Positions 26,925-36,264 of a stretch of 64,000 bases of DNA are shown here, piece after piece (positions within the stretch are counted from its first letter, which is position 1; every line of letters starts with the position of its first letter). Under the pieces are notes generated by a model. It did not search any database and was not told the DNA's origin. It saw only the letters and a program-made list of their open reading frames with translations. Origin of the DNA: Claveliimonas sp034178805 (GTDB lineage: Bacteria; Bacillota; Clostridia; Lachnospirales; Lachnospiraceae). The stretch lies in the NCBI RefSeq assembly GCF_050314255.1, contig NZ_JBNPMZ010000004.1, forward strand, positions 62,001 through 126,000. The letters run 5' to 3'. The position numbers were made by a program, and so were the translations under genes.

Positions 26925-27743
26925 ATGGATAAGATTAAAATCCAGAATCTGGAAATATTTGCAAATCATGGAGTTTTTCCGGAAGAGAATGTACTGGGAC
27001 AGAAATTTCTGGTAAGCGCCACCCTGTTTACGGATACCCGGAAAGCCGGAAAAACAGATGAACTGACCTCCTCCATCCATTACGGAGAGGTCAGTCAGTT
27101 CATTGATCATTTTATGAAAAACCATACCTTTCAATTAATTGAACGTGTCGCAGAAACGCTGGCAGAGGCGCTCCTGCTCCAGACGCCCGCACTAGAAAAA
27201 ATCCAGCTTGAGATTAAAAAGCCCTGGGCTCCTGTGGGACTCCCATTGGACACTGTTTCTGTAGAAATCGAACGCGGATGGCACACTGCCTGCATCGCTC
27301 TCGGCTCTAACATGGGTGACAAGGAACAGTATTTGAAGGGTGCTATATCAGCCCTGGATCAGATTCGCGGCTGCCATGTCACAAAGGTATCATCTTTTCT
27401 CACCACTGCACCATATGGCGTCACAGAGCAGGATGATTTCCTGAATGGCGCACTTCTTCTGCGCACCCTTCTCACACCGGAAGAACTTCTGGATGAGCTT
27501 CATCGAATCGAACAGGAAGCCGGACGGGAGCGCATCATCCACTGGGGACCTAGAACTCTGGACCTGGATATCATTTTCTATGACGACCTGATTTACGGAG
27601 ATGATGATCTGTGTATTCCTCACGTAGAGATGCATAAGCGTGACTTTGTTCTTCGTCCTCTTCACGAGATTGCACCATACTGGCATCATCCTGTGCTTGG
27701 TAAAACCGTGCATGAGATGCTGGAAGACCTGGCGGTAATTTAA
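26925..27743 (+). CDS. folK: Fused dihydroneopterin aldolase and HPPK
   Basis: 272-residue bifunctional enzyme. Residues 1-120 are a FolB aldolase (KIQNLEIFANHGVFPEE, KPWAPVGLPLDTVSVEI) making hydroxymethyl-dihydropterin; 122-272 are FolK pyrophosphokinase (ALGSNMGDKEQ, GPRTLDLDIIFYD, HVEMHKRDFVLRPL). The fusion carries out two successive steps before FolP. Last gene of the operon; its stop overlaps the stop of a convergent gene, so there is no room for an ordinary terminator in between. Confidence 0.95.
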   Translation: MDKIKIQNLEIFANHGVFPEENVLGQKFLVSATLFTDTRKAGKTDELTSSIHYGEVSQFIDHFMKNHTFQLIERVAETLAEALLLQTPALEKIQLEIKKPWAPVGLPLDTVSVEIERGWHTACIALGSNMGDKEQYLKGAISALDQIRGCHVTKVSSFLTTAPYGVTEQDDFLNGALLLRTLLTPEELLDELHRIEQEAGRERIIHWGPRTLDLDIIFYDDLIYGDDDLCIPHVEMHKRDFVLRPLHEIAPYWHHPVLGKTVHEMLEDLAVI

Positions 27744-28570
27744 AATGTATTGAACATATTATCTATAATCCAATCTCCCACTCCATCCTCATCATGCCCG
27801 GCTACGATCACATCCGCTGCCTTCCTGCAGCCCTCAGACGCATCGGCAACCGCCACACCGATGCCCGCAAAACACAACATATCAATATCATTATCTGCAT
27901 TTCCAAAGGCCGCTGTCTCCTCCCGCCTGATTCCAAGGCGGTCTGCCACATAAGAGAGTCCGGTCTTTTTCCCTGCATTTCTGTGGGAAATTTCCACCAG
28001 CTGCCTGACTGATGACGTAATGTATATATCCGGAACCTCTGAAAGGAGCTTCTGGATATCTTTTTTCATCTCCTCACTCTTCACAATAATATCGATACTG
28101 TCCAGCTCATCAATATGAGTATTTATAAATTTCACAATATCCTCTTCCATCTGCCGCGTCCGCTGCACATAGGCGGCAGCTCTTTCACTGGCACCGTAAC
28201 GCACCGGATCCTTCACGTAAGAGATGTCTGCGTATGCTTTTCCATCCACAAAAGCCTCATATGTAACAGTTCTGTCAGATGTTTTCTTCAAAATCTCCTG
28301 CACAGACTGTCGGGTAAGTGTATATCCCCGTAGTCTTGTTTCCGTAGGAACATGATACACTGCTGCACCGTTGGATGTAATCGCATACTCAATTCCCGAA
28401 ATGGATAAGATTTCCTTCGGAAGTGACCAGTAAGACCGCCCACTGGCAATCACGATATGAATTCCATTTGCAATCGTGGTCTCGATAGCTGTACGGTTTT
28501 TTTCTGACAATTTTCCTTCGGAGTTTAAGACTGTTCCATCCAGATCCAAAGCAATACATTTGATATCCAC
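27740..28570 (-). CDS. Cof-type HAD-IIB phosphatase
   Basis: 276-residue sugar-phosphate or nucleotide phosphatase of the Cof family: LDLDGTVLNSEGKLS at the start, IVIASGRSYWSL, a C2 cap with AYVQRTRQMEE, and AFGNADNDIDML. I prefer the GTG at 28570 because AAAGGA lies 9 bases upstream; the ATG at 28588 touches the preceding stop with no ribosome site. Third in the run kelch-AEC-Cof. Substrate unknown. Confidence 0.87.
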   Translation of the reverse strand: MDIKCIALDLDGTVLNSEGKLSEKNRTAIETTIANGIHIVIASGRSYWSLPKEILSISGIEYAITSNGAAVYHVPTETRLRGYTLTRQSVQEILKKTSDRTVTYEAFVDGKAYADISYVKDPVRYGASERAAAYVQRTRQMEEDIVKFINTHIDELDSIDIIVKSEEMKKDIQKLLSEVPDIYITSSVRQLVEISHRNAGKKTGLSYVADRLGIRREETAAFGNADNDIDMLCFAGIGVAVADASEGCRKAADVIVAGHDEDGVGDWIIDNMFNTF

Positions 28571-28588
28571 GACATTTTTTCCTTTCAT

Positions 28589-29536
28589 TTAGAATACTAT
28601 CGCTGACACTACAGGAATGGTCACAACTGAAAGCAGAGTAGTCAGCGCCACGCTCCTGGAGGCTGTTTCCACATTCCCCCCATACTGCTGAGCAAGCATT
28701 ACCGTCATACTTGCCGCCGGAGTTGCCAACATAATCATGATCACCGCACACAGCAGTTCATTATTCAGGAAATGTTGTGCAATCATAGTTCCAACTATCG
28801 GTATAACGAGAAGCTTTACCGCAGAATACAAAAGCATCTTAACATCCATGAACAACTCCTTCATACGGATGCTGGTCATGGAAACTCCGATCACCATCAT
28901 ACTGAGAGGTGCAGTTAGACTGCTAAGCCCACTGGCTGTCGTTTTCACAAACTGCGGCACCGGTACTCGAAGCAGATACAGAACAGTTGCTATCAGGCAG
29001 GTGATGACACCTACATTCAGTATACGCCCCAGTTGTATTCCGCTGTTTCCACCAGAGGATATCTGATCCGTATCATTTTTCCCCTGATCTTTTCCGCTGA
29101 TAACGTAAATTCCATAGGTATAGATCAGCACATTAAAGGGGAGAGTAAAAATCGCAGCATACAAAAGCGCTTCATTGCCGAATGCAGCCGAAATGACCGG
29201 AAATCCCATAAAACCGATATTGTTAAATACCGTCATGATGTTATAGACTCCTCTGTCCTGTTCCTCTATTCTGAACAGGCGCGGAAGCACCTGCGCCAGC
29301 ACAAGAAGCACTGCAAACATGATGATTGCTGCAATAAATGTTATTGCCAGTTCTTTCCCGCCAATCTCTCCATCACCATTTACAGCTGAAGAAATGATCA
29401 GTCCCGGATTTGCAAGATTGACTACGATCCACGATATTTTCTTACTGGTTCGCTCATCCAGAACCCCTTTTTTACAGCAGAAATATCCCATCATCATGTA
29501 TATAAAAAGTACGACCATCTGTTGTAAAAGCAGCAT
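28589..29536 (-). CDS. AEC-family (auxin efflux carrier-like) transporter
   Basis: 315-residue membrane protein with about ten hydrophobic segments in two halves, each with the family's broken helix; the start LFIYMMMGYFCCKKGVLDER is typical. Bacterial members export or import organic acids such as malate or malonate; the substrate here cannot be set. It starts one base after the kelch-like gene ends, so the two are co-transcribed. Confidence 0.87.
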   Translation of the reverse strand: MLLLQQMVVLFIYMMMGYFCCKKGVLDERTSKKISWIVVNLANPGLIISSAVNGDGEIGGKELAITFIAAIIMFAVLLVLAQVLPRLFRIEEQDRGVYNIMTVFNNIGFMGFPVISAAFGNEALLYAAIFTLPFNVLIYTYGIYVISGKDQGKNDTDQISSGGNSGIQLGRILNVGVITCLIATVLYLLRVPVPQFVKTTASGLSSLTAPLSMMVIGVSMTSIRMKELFMDVKMLLYSAVKLLVIPIVGTMIAQHFLNNELLCAVIMIMLATPAASMTVMLAQQYGGNVETASRSVALTTLLSVVTIPVVSAIVF

Positions 29537-29537
29537 T

Positions 29538-30797
29538 TTATTCCTCTCTCCTGTCTTCCTCTTCTGTTTTTTTCTTTTTTGAAACGATAATCTGTTTTAT
29601 CTTCATACCAATTCCAAGAACGGCCACCGCACCACAGACCAGGAAGATGATTTTTGTTGCACCATCTTCGCTTTTACTTTCTTTTTCTTTGGTATCTTCA
29701 AGGTCCGCATTTTCGTCTGTCTTTTCTTCCGTAATCTGAGGTACATCCTTTTCGTCTTCATCCCCGCCTGTTGACAGTTCTTCCTTTTCTCTCACTTTCA
29801 GACGCCGGAACACGTGCTCTTTACTCTGATTTTTTTCCTCTACCCCATATACGTAGAAATAACAGCCGCTTACAACTCCATCCGAATAGGATAACTCACC
29901 ATCCGTCAGCCTGTCCGGAAGTGCGGACCATGTATCTTCAGCGGAATCATAAAGAAAAGTATCTGTCGTATGAGCTTCATCCAGGATCATTCCGGACACA
30001 ACCATTTTGCCATCAAAGCTGCCTGAAGCCGCATCTACAATCTGACCGTCATAACATTCCGGATAATCAGCACCTTTTACAATCTCCTGATTCTGCATAT
30101 CAATGATTTCTGTACTTTTCTCCCATTTTCCCTCCGCATTGATACCGCCTGCTACAATGATTCTGTTTTCAAAAAGCTCTGACTGTGCATCATAGCAGGG
30201 ACAGGACAACTGAAGCTCTGACACCTCCATTTTACCATTCTTCACATCCAGACGCTTGATCTCGCCATGAGGCTCCCATATTTTTCCCTCTTCATCCTGA
30301 TACGCACCACCGATCATCCATATATAGTTTCCGTCATACAGAAGACTGTTACCTCTCTCTCTTCGTTCATGGTTGAAAGATGCCAGCTCTTTAACCTCCT
30401 TAGTGCTTAAATCATAGGCAAATACATTTAACTGGGTATATTTATTTTCCAGAAGGTACAGCTTATCATCTCCTGCTACTAACTGCAGTTCTCCTTCCGT
30501 TCCCAAAAATGTAGCCCAGATTGTTCCCCATGTTTCTTCTTCCTCGTTGTACACAAGAACAACCGGATATTCTTTCCCCTCTTTTTCTACTTTCAGATTG
30601 CCGCCTGCAATATAGATTTTACCGTCGCAGGCATCCATACTGTAGTTCTTCTCCTCATCTGTGTCCTGTTTCAGGCCAAGCTCCTCATAATCCGGTGTCT
30701 GAAGCTCATCGAAATATCCCTCAGCCGCTCTTGAAGATAGTCCCATTGTACAGAAAAGAAGTCCTGCCAGAAGAAGTCCCATCCATTTCTTTCTCAT
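29538..30797 (-). CDS. Kelch-repeat-like surface protein with C-terminal anchor
   Basis: 419 residues: signal peptide at 1-24 (hydrophobic core ending SSRAAEG), a beta-propeller-like body with repeated kelch signatures (KIYIAGGN, YIWMIGGAY, RIIVAGGIN, KMVVSGMI followed by aromatic/TW turns), an acidic linker about residues 330-380, one membrane helix (IIFLVCGAVAVLGIGM) and a basic tail. Likely displayed outside the cell and anchored at its C-terminus. AAGGAGG precedes the ATG. Ligand unknown. Kelch folds are more common in eukaryotes but also occur in bacteria. Confidence 0.75.
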   Translation of the reverse strand: MRKKWMGLLLAGLLFCTMGLSSRAAEGYFDELQTPDYEELGLKQDTDEEKNYSMDACDGKIYIAGGNLKVEKEGKEYPVVLVYNEEEETWGTIWATFLGTEGELQLVAGDDKLYLLENKYTQLNVFAYDLSTKEVKELASFNHERRERGNSLLYDGNYIWMIGGAYQDEEGKIWEPHGEIKRLDVKNGKMEVSELQLSCPCYDAQSELFENRIIVAGGINAEGKWEKSTEIIDMQNQEIVKGADYPECYDGQIVDAASGSFDGKMVVSGMILDEAHTTDTFLYDSAEDTWSALPDRLTDGELSYSDGVVSGCYFYVYGVEEKNQSKEHVFRRLKVREKEELSTGGDEDEKDVPQITEEKTDENADLEDTKEKESKSEDGATKIIFLVCGAVAVLGIGMKIKQIIVSKKKKTEEEDRREE

Positions 30798-30842
30798 CTT
30801 GTGCCTCCTTGTACTGCGATTATTTGTCTTTTTTTACGAAAA

Positions 30843-30870
30843 GACAGATATGCCATGACGCATATCTGTC
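30843..30870 (-). terminator. Intrinsic terminator of the PFOR gene
   Basis: A perfect 11-bp stem (GACAGATATGC with its complement) and 6-base loop followed by TTTTCGT on the minus strand, between PFOR and the kelch-like gene. Confidence 0.8.
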
Positions 30871-30937
30871 CTGTTTCTGCCGTCAGATTCTGCCGGCATT
30901 ATTCATCTTTAACGCCGATATGATCCGCGTTTATTTT

Positions 30938-33900
30938 TTACTCTTCTGATCCGTAAAGTGTAACCAGTTTCTTCAGATACTCGTATCTGTCTTTAGCTTC
31001 AGCTTCATTCTTAGCAAACATTACTTCTGCCTTCTCCGGATTGAATCTTGCAAGAGCGTTGTAACGAACCTCGCCATTCAGGAAGTCTTTGTATCCTTCA
31101 AGCTTAGGCTCTTTGCTGTCAAGAGTGAACTTAGCACCCTCTGCTGCAGGATTGAATCTGAAGTTGTTCCAGTATCCGCACTCAACTGCCAGCTGTTCCT
31201 CTGTCTGAGCTTTGCTCATACCCTTCTTAATACCATGGTTGATACATGGAGCGTATGCAATGATAAGTGATGGTCCCGGATATGCCTCAGCTTCAGAAAT
31301 TGCTTTTACAGTCTGATTGAAGTCAGCACCCATAGCAATCTGTGCTACATATACGTATCCGTAGCTCATTGCAATACCTGCAAGGTCTTTCTTCTTGGTC
31401 TCTTTACCGCCTGCTGCAAACTGAGCGATAGCACCAGTCTTGGTAGCTTTGGAGGACTGTCCACCTGTGTTGGAGTAAACCTCTGTATCAAATACCATGA
31501 TGTTGATATCTTTTCCACTTGCCAGAACGTGGTCTACACCACCGAATCCGATATCGTAAGCCCATCCGTCACCACCGAAGATCCACTGGGATTTCTTAGC
31601 AAGGAAATCTTTATTCTTAACGATATCCTGGCAAACTTCGCAATCGCATCCTTCTAATGCTGCAACAAGTTTATCAGTAGCTGTTCCGTTTGTTGCTCCA
31701 CAGCTGTAAGTATCCAGCCACTCTTTGCAAGCTGCTTTTACTTCTTCAGAAGCTGCCTCTGCTGCCATTACGGTCTCAACTTTTGCTTTCAGTCCTTCTC
31801 TTAAAGCTTTCTGAGCTAATAACATACCGTAACCAAACTCAGCGTTGTCCTCGAACAGGGAATTAGACCATGCCGGTCCTTTTCCTTCCGGTGTTACTGT
31901 GTATGGTGTAGACGGTGAGGAGTTACCCCAGATAGAAGAACATCCTGTTGCATTAGCAATGTACATTCTGTCACCGAATAACTGTGTGATTAATTTAGCG
32001 TAAGGTGTCTCTCCACAACCTGCACAAGCTCCAGAGAACTCTAAGAGTGGCTGTTTGAACTGACTTCCCTTAACAGTATTTTCTTTAAATTTAGCAACAA
32101 CTTCTGCCTTTACAGGAATCTTTGTACCGAAATCAAAGTATACCTGTGCTCCGGCATTTGCTTCCATATTGCCCATAACGAGTGCTTTCTCACCCTTCTT
32201 ACCAGGACATACGTTAGCACAGGAACCACATCCTGTACAGTCATAAGCTGATACAGTCATAGTAAACTTCATACCTGGCATACCGATCATGTCGAGTGTC
32301 TTCAGTCCTTCCGGAGCCTTAGCAGCCTCTTCCTCTGTCAGAGCTACCGGACGGATAACAGCGTGCGGACATACGTATGCACAGCGGTTACACTGGATAC
32401 AGTTTTCCGGCTGCCATACCGGGATATCTACTGCGATACCACGTTTCTCGTATGCTGCTGAACCGGACGGTGTAGAACCATCTACATAATCCTTGAATGC
32501 AGATACCGGCAGGGAGTTACCTTCCTGAGCATTAACTTTAGACTGGATGTTCTTAACGAAATCAACAACATCTGCTCTTCCACCCTTAACTTCCGGTGTG
32601 AATAATCCTTCATCTTCGCAGTCTTTCCAGCTTTCCGGAACTGCTACTTCATGTACCTGTTTTGCTCCGGCATCAATAGCATCGTAGTTCATCTGAACGA
32701 TCTTGTCACCCTTCTTGCCGTATGTTGCTTTTGCAGCAGCCTTCATCAGATCGATTGCTTCTTCTTCCGGAATAATAGCAGCCAGTTTGAAGAATGCAGA
32801 CTGAAGAACGGTGTTGATACGTCCGCCAAGTCCGATCTCTTTACCAATCTTGATACCGTCGATTGTGTAGAACTTAATGTTGTGGTTTGCGATGAATGCT
32901 TTCACCTGTCCCGGTAAGTGCTTCTCCAGACCTTCCATATCCCATGGACAGTTCAGAAGGAATGTTCCGCCATCTACCAGTTCCTGAACCATATTATATT
33001 TATTCACATAAGAAGGATTGTGGCATGCAACAAAGTTTGCTTTGTGAATCAGGTAGGTAGATTTAATCGGGCTCTTACCAAAACGTAAGTGGGACATTGT
33101 TACACCACCGGACTTCTTGGAATCATAATCAAAGTAAGCCTGAGCGTACATGTCTGTATTGTCACCAATGATCTTGATAGAGTTCTTGTTAGCACCAACA
33201 GTACCGTCTGCTCCAAGTCCCCAGAATTTACAGTTGATTGTTCCTGCCGGTGTTGTAACCAGAGGAGCACCTACTTCAAGGGAAAGACCTGTAACATCAT
33301 CCACGATACCGATTGTGAATTTCTCTTTTTCTGTATTTTCAAATACTGCAACGATCTGTGCAGGTGTTGTATCCTTGGAACCTAAGCCGTAACGTCCGGA
33401 AAGGATCGGAACTGCATCGAATTTGGATCCCTTAAGGGCTGCTACAACATCCAGGTACAGAGGCTCGCCAAGAGCACCTGGCTCTTTTGTTCTGTCTAAT
33501 ACTGTGATAGTCTTAACTGTCTCAGGAATTGCATCAATCAGAGCCTGTGCACAGAATGGTCTGTACAGACGAACTTTGATAACACCAACCTTCTGTCCTG
33601 CTGCTGTTAAGTAATCTACAGTCTCGTCGATGGTATCACATACAGATCCCATAGCAACGATAACTCTCTCTGCATCTGCTGCTCCATAGTAATTGAAGAG
33701 CTTGTAATCTGTACCGATCTTAGCATTAACCTTGTCCATATATTCCTGAACGATTGCCGGCATTGCATCATAGTACGGGTTACATGCTTCTCTTGCCTGG
33801 AAGAAGATATCCGGGTTCTGAGCGGAACCTCTCTGGCAAGGATGATTTGGATTCAATGCATGTTTTCTGAATGCATCGATTGCATCCATATCTACTAAAT

Positions 33901-34477
33901 CTTTCAGATCTTCATAATCCCATGTCTCAATCTTCTGAATCTCATGAGATGTACGGAATCCATCGAAGAAGTTAATAAACGGAATACGTCCTTTGATTGC
34001 TGCACAGTGTGCAACCGGTGTCAAGTCCATAACTTCCTGTACACTGGACTCACAGAGCATAGCACATCCGGTCTGACGGCATGCATATACGTCTGAGTGA
34101 TCACCGAAAATTGATAATGCGTGGCTTGCAATAGCACGGGCAGATACGTTAAATACACCCGGCAGCTGCTCACCAGCGATTTTATAAAGGTTTGGAATCA
34201 TAAGAAGCAAGCCCTGGGATGCTGTGTAAGTTGTAGTCAGGGCACCTGCTGCCAGTGAGCCATGTACAGTACCTGCTGCACCTGCTTCTGACTGCATCTC
34301 TGTTACCTGTACTTCCTGTCCAAAGATGTTCTTTCTACCTTGAGTTGCCCATTCATCTGTAGCTTCTGCCATAACGGATGATGGTGTGATCGGGTAAATT
34401 GCTGCAACGTCTGTATAAGCATATGATGCATGAGCTGCTGCATGATTACCATCCATGGTTTTCATTTTTCTTGCCAT
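30938..34477 (-). CDS. nifJ: Pyruvate:ferredoxin (flavodoxin) oxidoreductase
   Basis: 1179-residue PFOR oxidising pyruvate with CoA to acetyl-CoA and CO2 while reducing ferredoxin, the central step of anaerobic fermentation. Domains: TPP-pyrimidine domain with YPITPSSVMAE, the CoA-side domain II, gamma domain, two [4Fe-4S] motifs (CIQCNRCAYVCPH and CTGCGSCANVCPG), and the TPP-binding domain with CAGCGETPYAKL, GGDGWAYDIG and DTEVYSNTGGQSSK. Full family length. Start ATG has GGAGG at 10 bases. Own promoter and terminator: a monocistron. Confidence 0.97.
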   Translation of the reverse strand: MARKMKTMDGNHAAAHASYAYTDVAAIYPITPSSVMAEATDEWATQGRKNIFGQEVQVTEMQSEAGAAGTVHGSLAAGALTTTYTASQGLLLMIPNLYKIAGEQLPGVFNVSARAIASHALSIFGDHSDVYACRQTGCAMLCESSVQEVMDLTPVAHCAAIKGRIPFINFFDGFRTSHEIQKIETWDYEDLKDLVDMDAIDAFRKHALNPNHPCQRGSAQNPDIFFQAREACNPYYDAMPAIVQEYMDKVNAKIGTDYKLFNYYGAADAERVIVAMGSVCDTIDETVDYLTAAGQKVGVIKVRLYRPFCAQALIDAIPETVKTITVLDRTKEPGALGEPLYLDVVAALKGSKFDAVPILSGRYGLGSKDTTPAQIVAVFENTEKEKFTIGIVDDVTGLSLEVGAPLVTTPAGTINCKFWGLGADGTVGANKNSIKIIGDNTDMYAQAYFDYDSKKSGGVTMSHLRFGKSPIKSTYLIHKANFVACHNPSYVNKYNMVQELVDGGTFLLNCPWDMEGLEKHLPGQVKAFIANHNIKFYTIDGIKIGKEIGLGGRINTVLQSAFFKLAAIIPEEEAIDLMKAAAKATYGKKGDKIVQMNYDAIDAGAKQVHEVAVPESWKDCEDEGLFTPEVKGGRADVVDFVKNIQSKVNAQEGNSLPVSAFKDYVDGSTPSGSAAYEKRGIAVDIPVWQPENCIQCNRCAYVCPHAVIRPVALTEEEAAKAPEGLKTLDMIGMPGMKFTMTVSAYDCTGCGSCANVCPGKKGEKALVMGNMEANAGAQVYFDFGTKIPVKAEVVAKFKENTVKGSQFKQPLLEFSGACAGCGETPYAKLITQLFGDRMYIANATGCSSIWGNSSPSTPYTVTPEGKGPAWSNSLFEDNAEFGYGMLLAQKALREGLKAKVETVMAAEAASEEVKAACKEWLDTYSCGATNGTATDKLVAALEGCDCEVCQDIVKNKDFLAKKSQWIFGGDGWAYDIGFGGVDHVLASGKDINIMVFDTEVYSNTGGQSSKATKTGAIAQFAAGGKETKKKDLAGIAMSYGYVYVAQIAMGADFNQTVKAISEAEAYPGPSLIIAYAPCINHGIKKGMSKAQTEEQLAVECGYWNNFRFNPAAEGAKFTLDSKEPKLEGYKDFLNGEVRYNALARFNPEKAEVMFAKNEAEAKDRYEYLKKLVTLYGSEE

Positions 34478-34536
34478 TTCTGTTGTTCCTCCTTAATAAT
34501 GAAAATAAATAAATTTAATTTTCGACGTGTACAATT

Positions 34537-34565
34537 ATTATATCCTCTGCCTGTCTAAAAGTCCA
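34537..34565 (-). promoter_or_regulatory. Promoter of nifJ
   Basis: TGGACT and TATAAT with a 17-base spacer on the minus strand; about 60 bases of leader follow. It fills part of the 334-base divergent region. Confidence 0.55.
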
Positions 34566-34682
34566 GTGTTTCGCCTGTTTTATTTTCCGTACATCTTTAA
34601 GATCTGCTCACAGAAGTTATACAAAAATATTTTGAATATTCCGTATTTTCCCAGCGCTTCTTCTACATTTTTTCACAATTTC

Positions 34683-34711
34683 TTGACACACTGCATTATT
34701 TAGGATATACT
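34683..34711 (+). promoter_or_regulatory. Promoter of the NSS transporter gene
   Basis: TTGACA and TATACT with exactly 17 bases between, plus strand. The predicted RNA start is near 34718. Confidence 0.7.
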
Positions 34712-34733
34712 AAAGAAGAGGATTTGGTTGGGC

Positions 34734-34771
34734 AAAGATGCTCTCACACGACTGTGAGTGCATCTTTTTTT
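34734..34771 (+). terminator. Leader terminator upstream of the NSS transporter gene
   Basis: AAAGATGC, T, CTCACA, loop CGAC, TGTGAG, T, GCATCTTT then TTTT: a 14-bp stem with one T-T mismatch running straight into a seven-T run. It lies between the promoter and the ATG, so most transcripts should end here unless something prevents folding. This is the layout of an attenuator; the controlling factor is not evident. Confidence 0.75.
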
Positions 34772-34811
34772 ATCTCATCCATATCCAAAAAAGAGAGATT
34801 GGAGTGTTTTT

Positions 34812-36188
34812 ATGAGTAATGAGAAAAAAGCTGCGGCTAACTTTGGGTCAAGATTCGGCTACATTATGGTAGCTGCCGGTGCAGCTATCGGTCTCGGTAA
34901 CATCTGGAAGTTCCCATATCTGGCATATGGCGGCGGAGGCGGTGCATTCATCGTAGTTTATATTATTCTCTGCCTGATTCTGGGACATCCGGTTGTAGAG
35001 ATGGAAACGGCAATCGGCCGTTATGCAAAAACGAATGCCATCGATGCCTACGGAATTGTGAATCCAAAATGGAAATTTGCCGGATTCGTCAATGTTGCGT
35101 GTACTTTCATGATTGACATGTATTATATCATCGTCAGCGGTTATGTTTTAAAGTATGCGGTTGCCTATCTTCTGGGCGGTAATTTTGGAGCCGATAAGGC
35201 TGAATATTATATGGATTTTATTTCAGATCCGATTCAGCCTCTGATTTATGCCGGCATCCTGATGTTGATTATTGTTCTTCTTCTTTCAAAAGGTATCACT
35301 GAACTGGTAGAAAAAGTAACAAAAGTAATTATGCCACTGTTATTTGTACTGCTTCTCATCTGCGGTTTCTGGGCACTATTCGCATTTGACGGTGCTATTG
35401 AGGGATTAAAATTTTATCTGATTCCGGACTTTTCAAAGTTTACCTGGAAAACCTTTGCTGATGCATGTATGCAGGTTATGTTCTCCGTCGGTATCGGTTG
35501 GGCTATCTTCGTTACACTTGGTGCAAGCGTTAAGGACAGCGCTAATATTCGCAAAGATTCCATGATGGTTACTGTCTGCGATACCGCTGTAGCTCTTACC
35601 GCAGGTTTCGTAGTTATCCCTACTGTTGTTGGTTCCGGTTCTGAGATGGCTGCAGGTCCATCCCTGATTTTCCTTGCAATGACAGAAATTTTCTCCAAAC
35701 TGCCGGGCGGTAACATTTTGGGATTATTCTTCTTCACAGCCATCATCTTTGCCGTACTCTCCACCTTCTTTACAATTCTGGAGATTCCGGTAAAATGTGT
35801 AGAAGAGAAAATGCACATCAGCCATAGTAAAGCAACATGGATAACAGCGATTTTCATCATGATTGGTGGTGTGTTCTGTTCCTTAAGTCAGGGCTACGGT
35901 CTCTTAAGCGGCGTAAAACTTCCATGGTGGTCATTCGGAACTGGTGTTTCTTATTATAATATTTATGATTGGATCGACTGCTTCTCCGGATATGTGCTTC
36001 TTCCTTTAGGATGTCTCCTGACTGCTTTCTACTGCTGCAAGGTATGGGGATACAAGGGATATGAAAAAGAGCTGACCAAAGACGGACGTGATGGAAAGCT
36101 GAGCCTGTATGATAAGGTCATCATGACGGTTGCAGTTCCGGTACTGACTCTGATCGTTATATTGAACTGTTTTGGCTTTATCAAATAA
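34812..36188 (+). CDS. Sodium-dependent amino-acid transporter (NSS/SNF family)
   Basis: 458-residue LeuT-fold transporter, about 11 membrane segments, as usual for bacterial members. Na+-site signature GAAIGLGNIWKFPYLAYGGG in the first helix and GSGSEMAAGPSLIF region in the unwound part. Bacterial homologues (MhsT, LeuT, TnaT) take up hydrophobic or aromatic amino acids. I use the ATG at 34812, preceded by GGAG at 7 bases; the frame extends upstream to 34758 but that part lies in the terminator hairpin. Probably controlled by attenuation. Confidence 0.92.
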   Translation: MSNEKKAAANFGSRFGYIMVAAGAAIGLGNIWKFPYLAYGGGGGAFIVVYIILCLILGHPVVEMETAIGRYAKTNAIDAYGIVNPKWKFAGFVNVACTFMIDMYYIIVSGYVLKYAVAYLLGGNFGADKAEYYMDFISDPIQPLIYAGILMLIIVLLLSKGITELVEKVTKVIMPLLFVLLLICGFWALFAFDGAIEGLKFYLIPDFSKFTWKTFADACMQVMFSVGIGWAIFVTLGASVKDSANIRKDSMMVTVCDTAVALTAGFVVIPTVVGSGSEMAAGPSLIFLAMTEIFSKLPGGNILGLFFFTAIIFAVLSTFFTILEIPVKCVEEKMHISHSKATWITAIFIMIGGVFCSLSQGYGLLSGVKLPWWSFGTGVSYYNIYDWIDCFSGYVLLPLGCLLTAFYCCKVWGYKGYEKELTKDGRDGKLSLYDKVIMTVAVPVLTLIVILNCFGFIK

Positions 36189-36212
36189 TTACATACACAA
36201 CTATATACTATA

Positions 36213-36254
36213 AAGCGGGAAGCATTCCGGAAATACCGGAGATGCTTCCCGCTT
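36213..36254. terminator. Bidirectional terminator between NSS transporter gene and lgt
   Basis: AAGCGGGAAGCAT with ATGCTTCCCGCTT plus an inner TCCGG/CCGGA stem, between converging genes. Confidence 0.85.
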
Positions 36255-36264
36255 CTATTATCTT

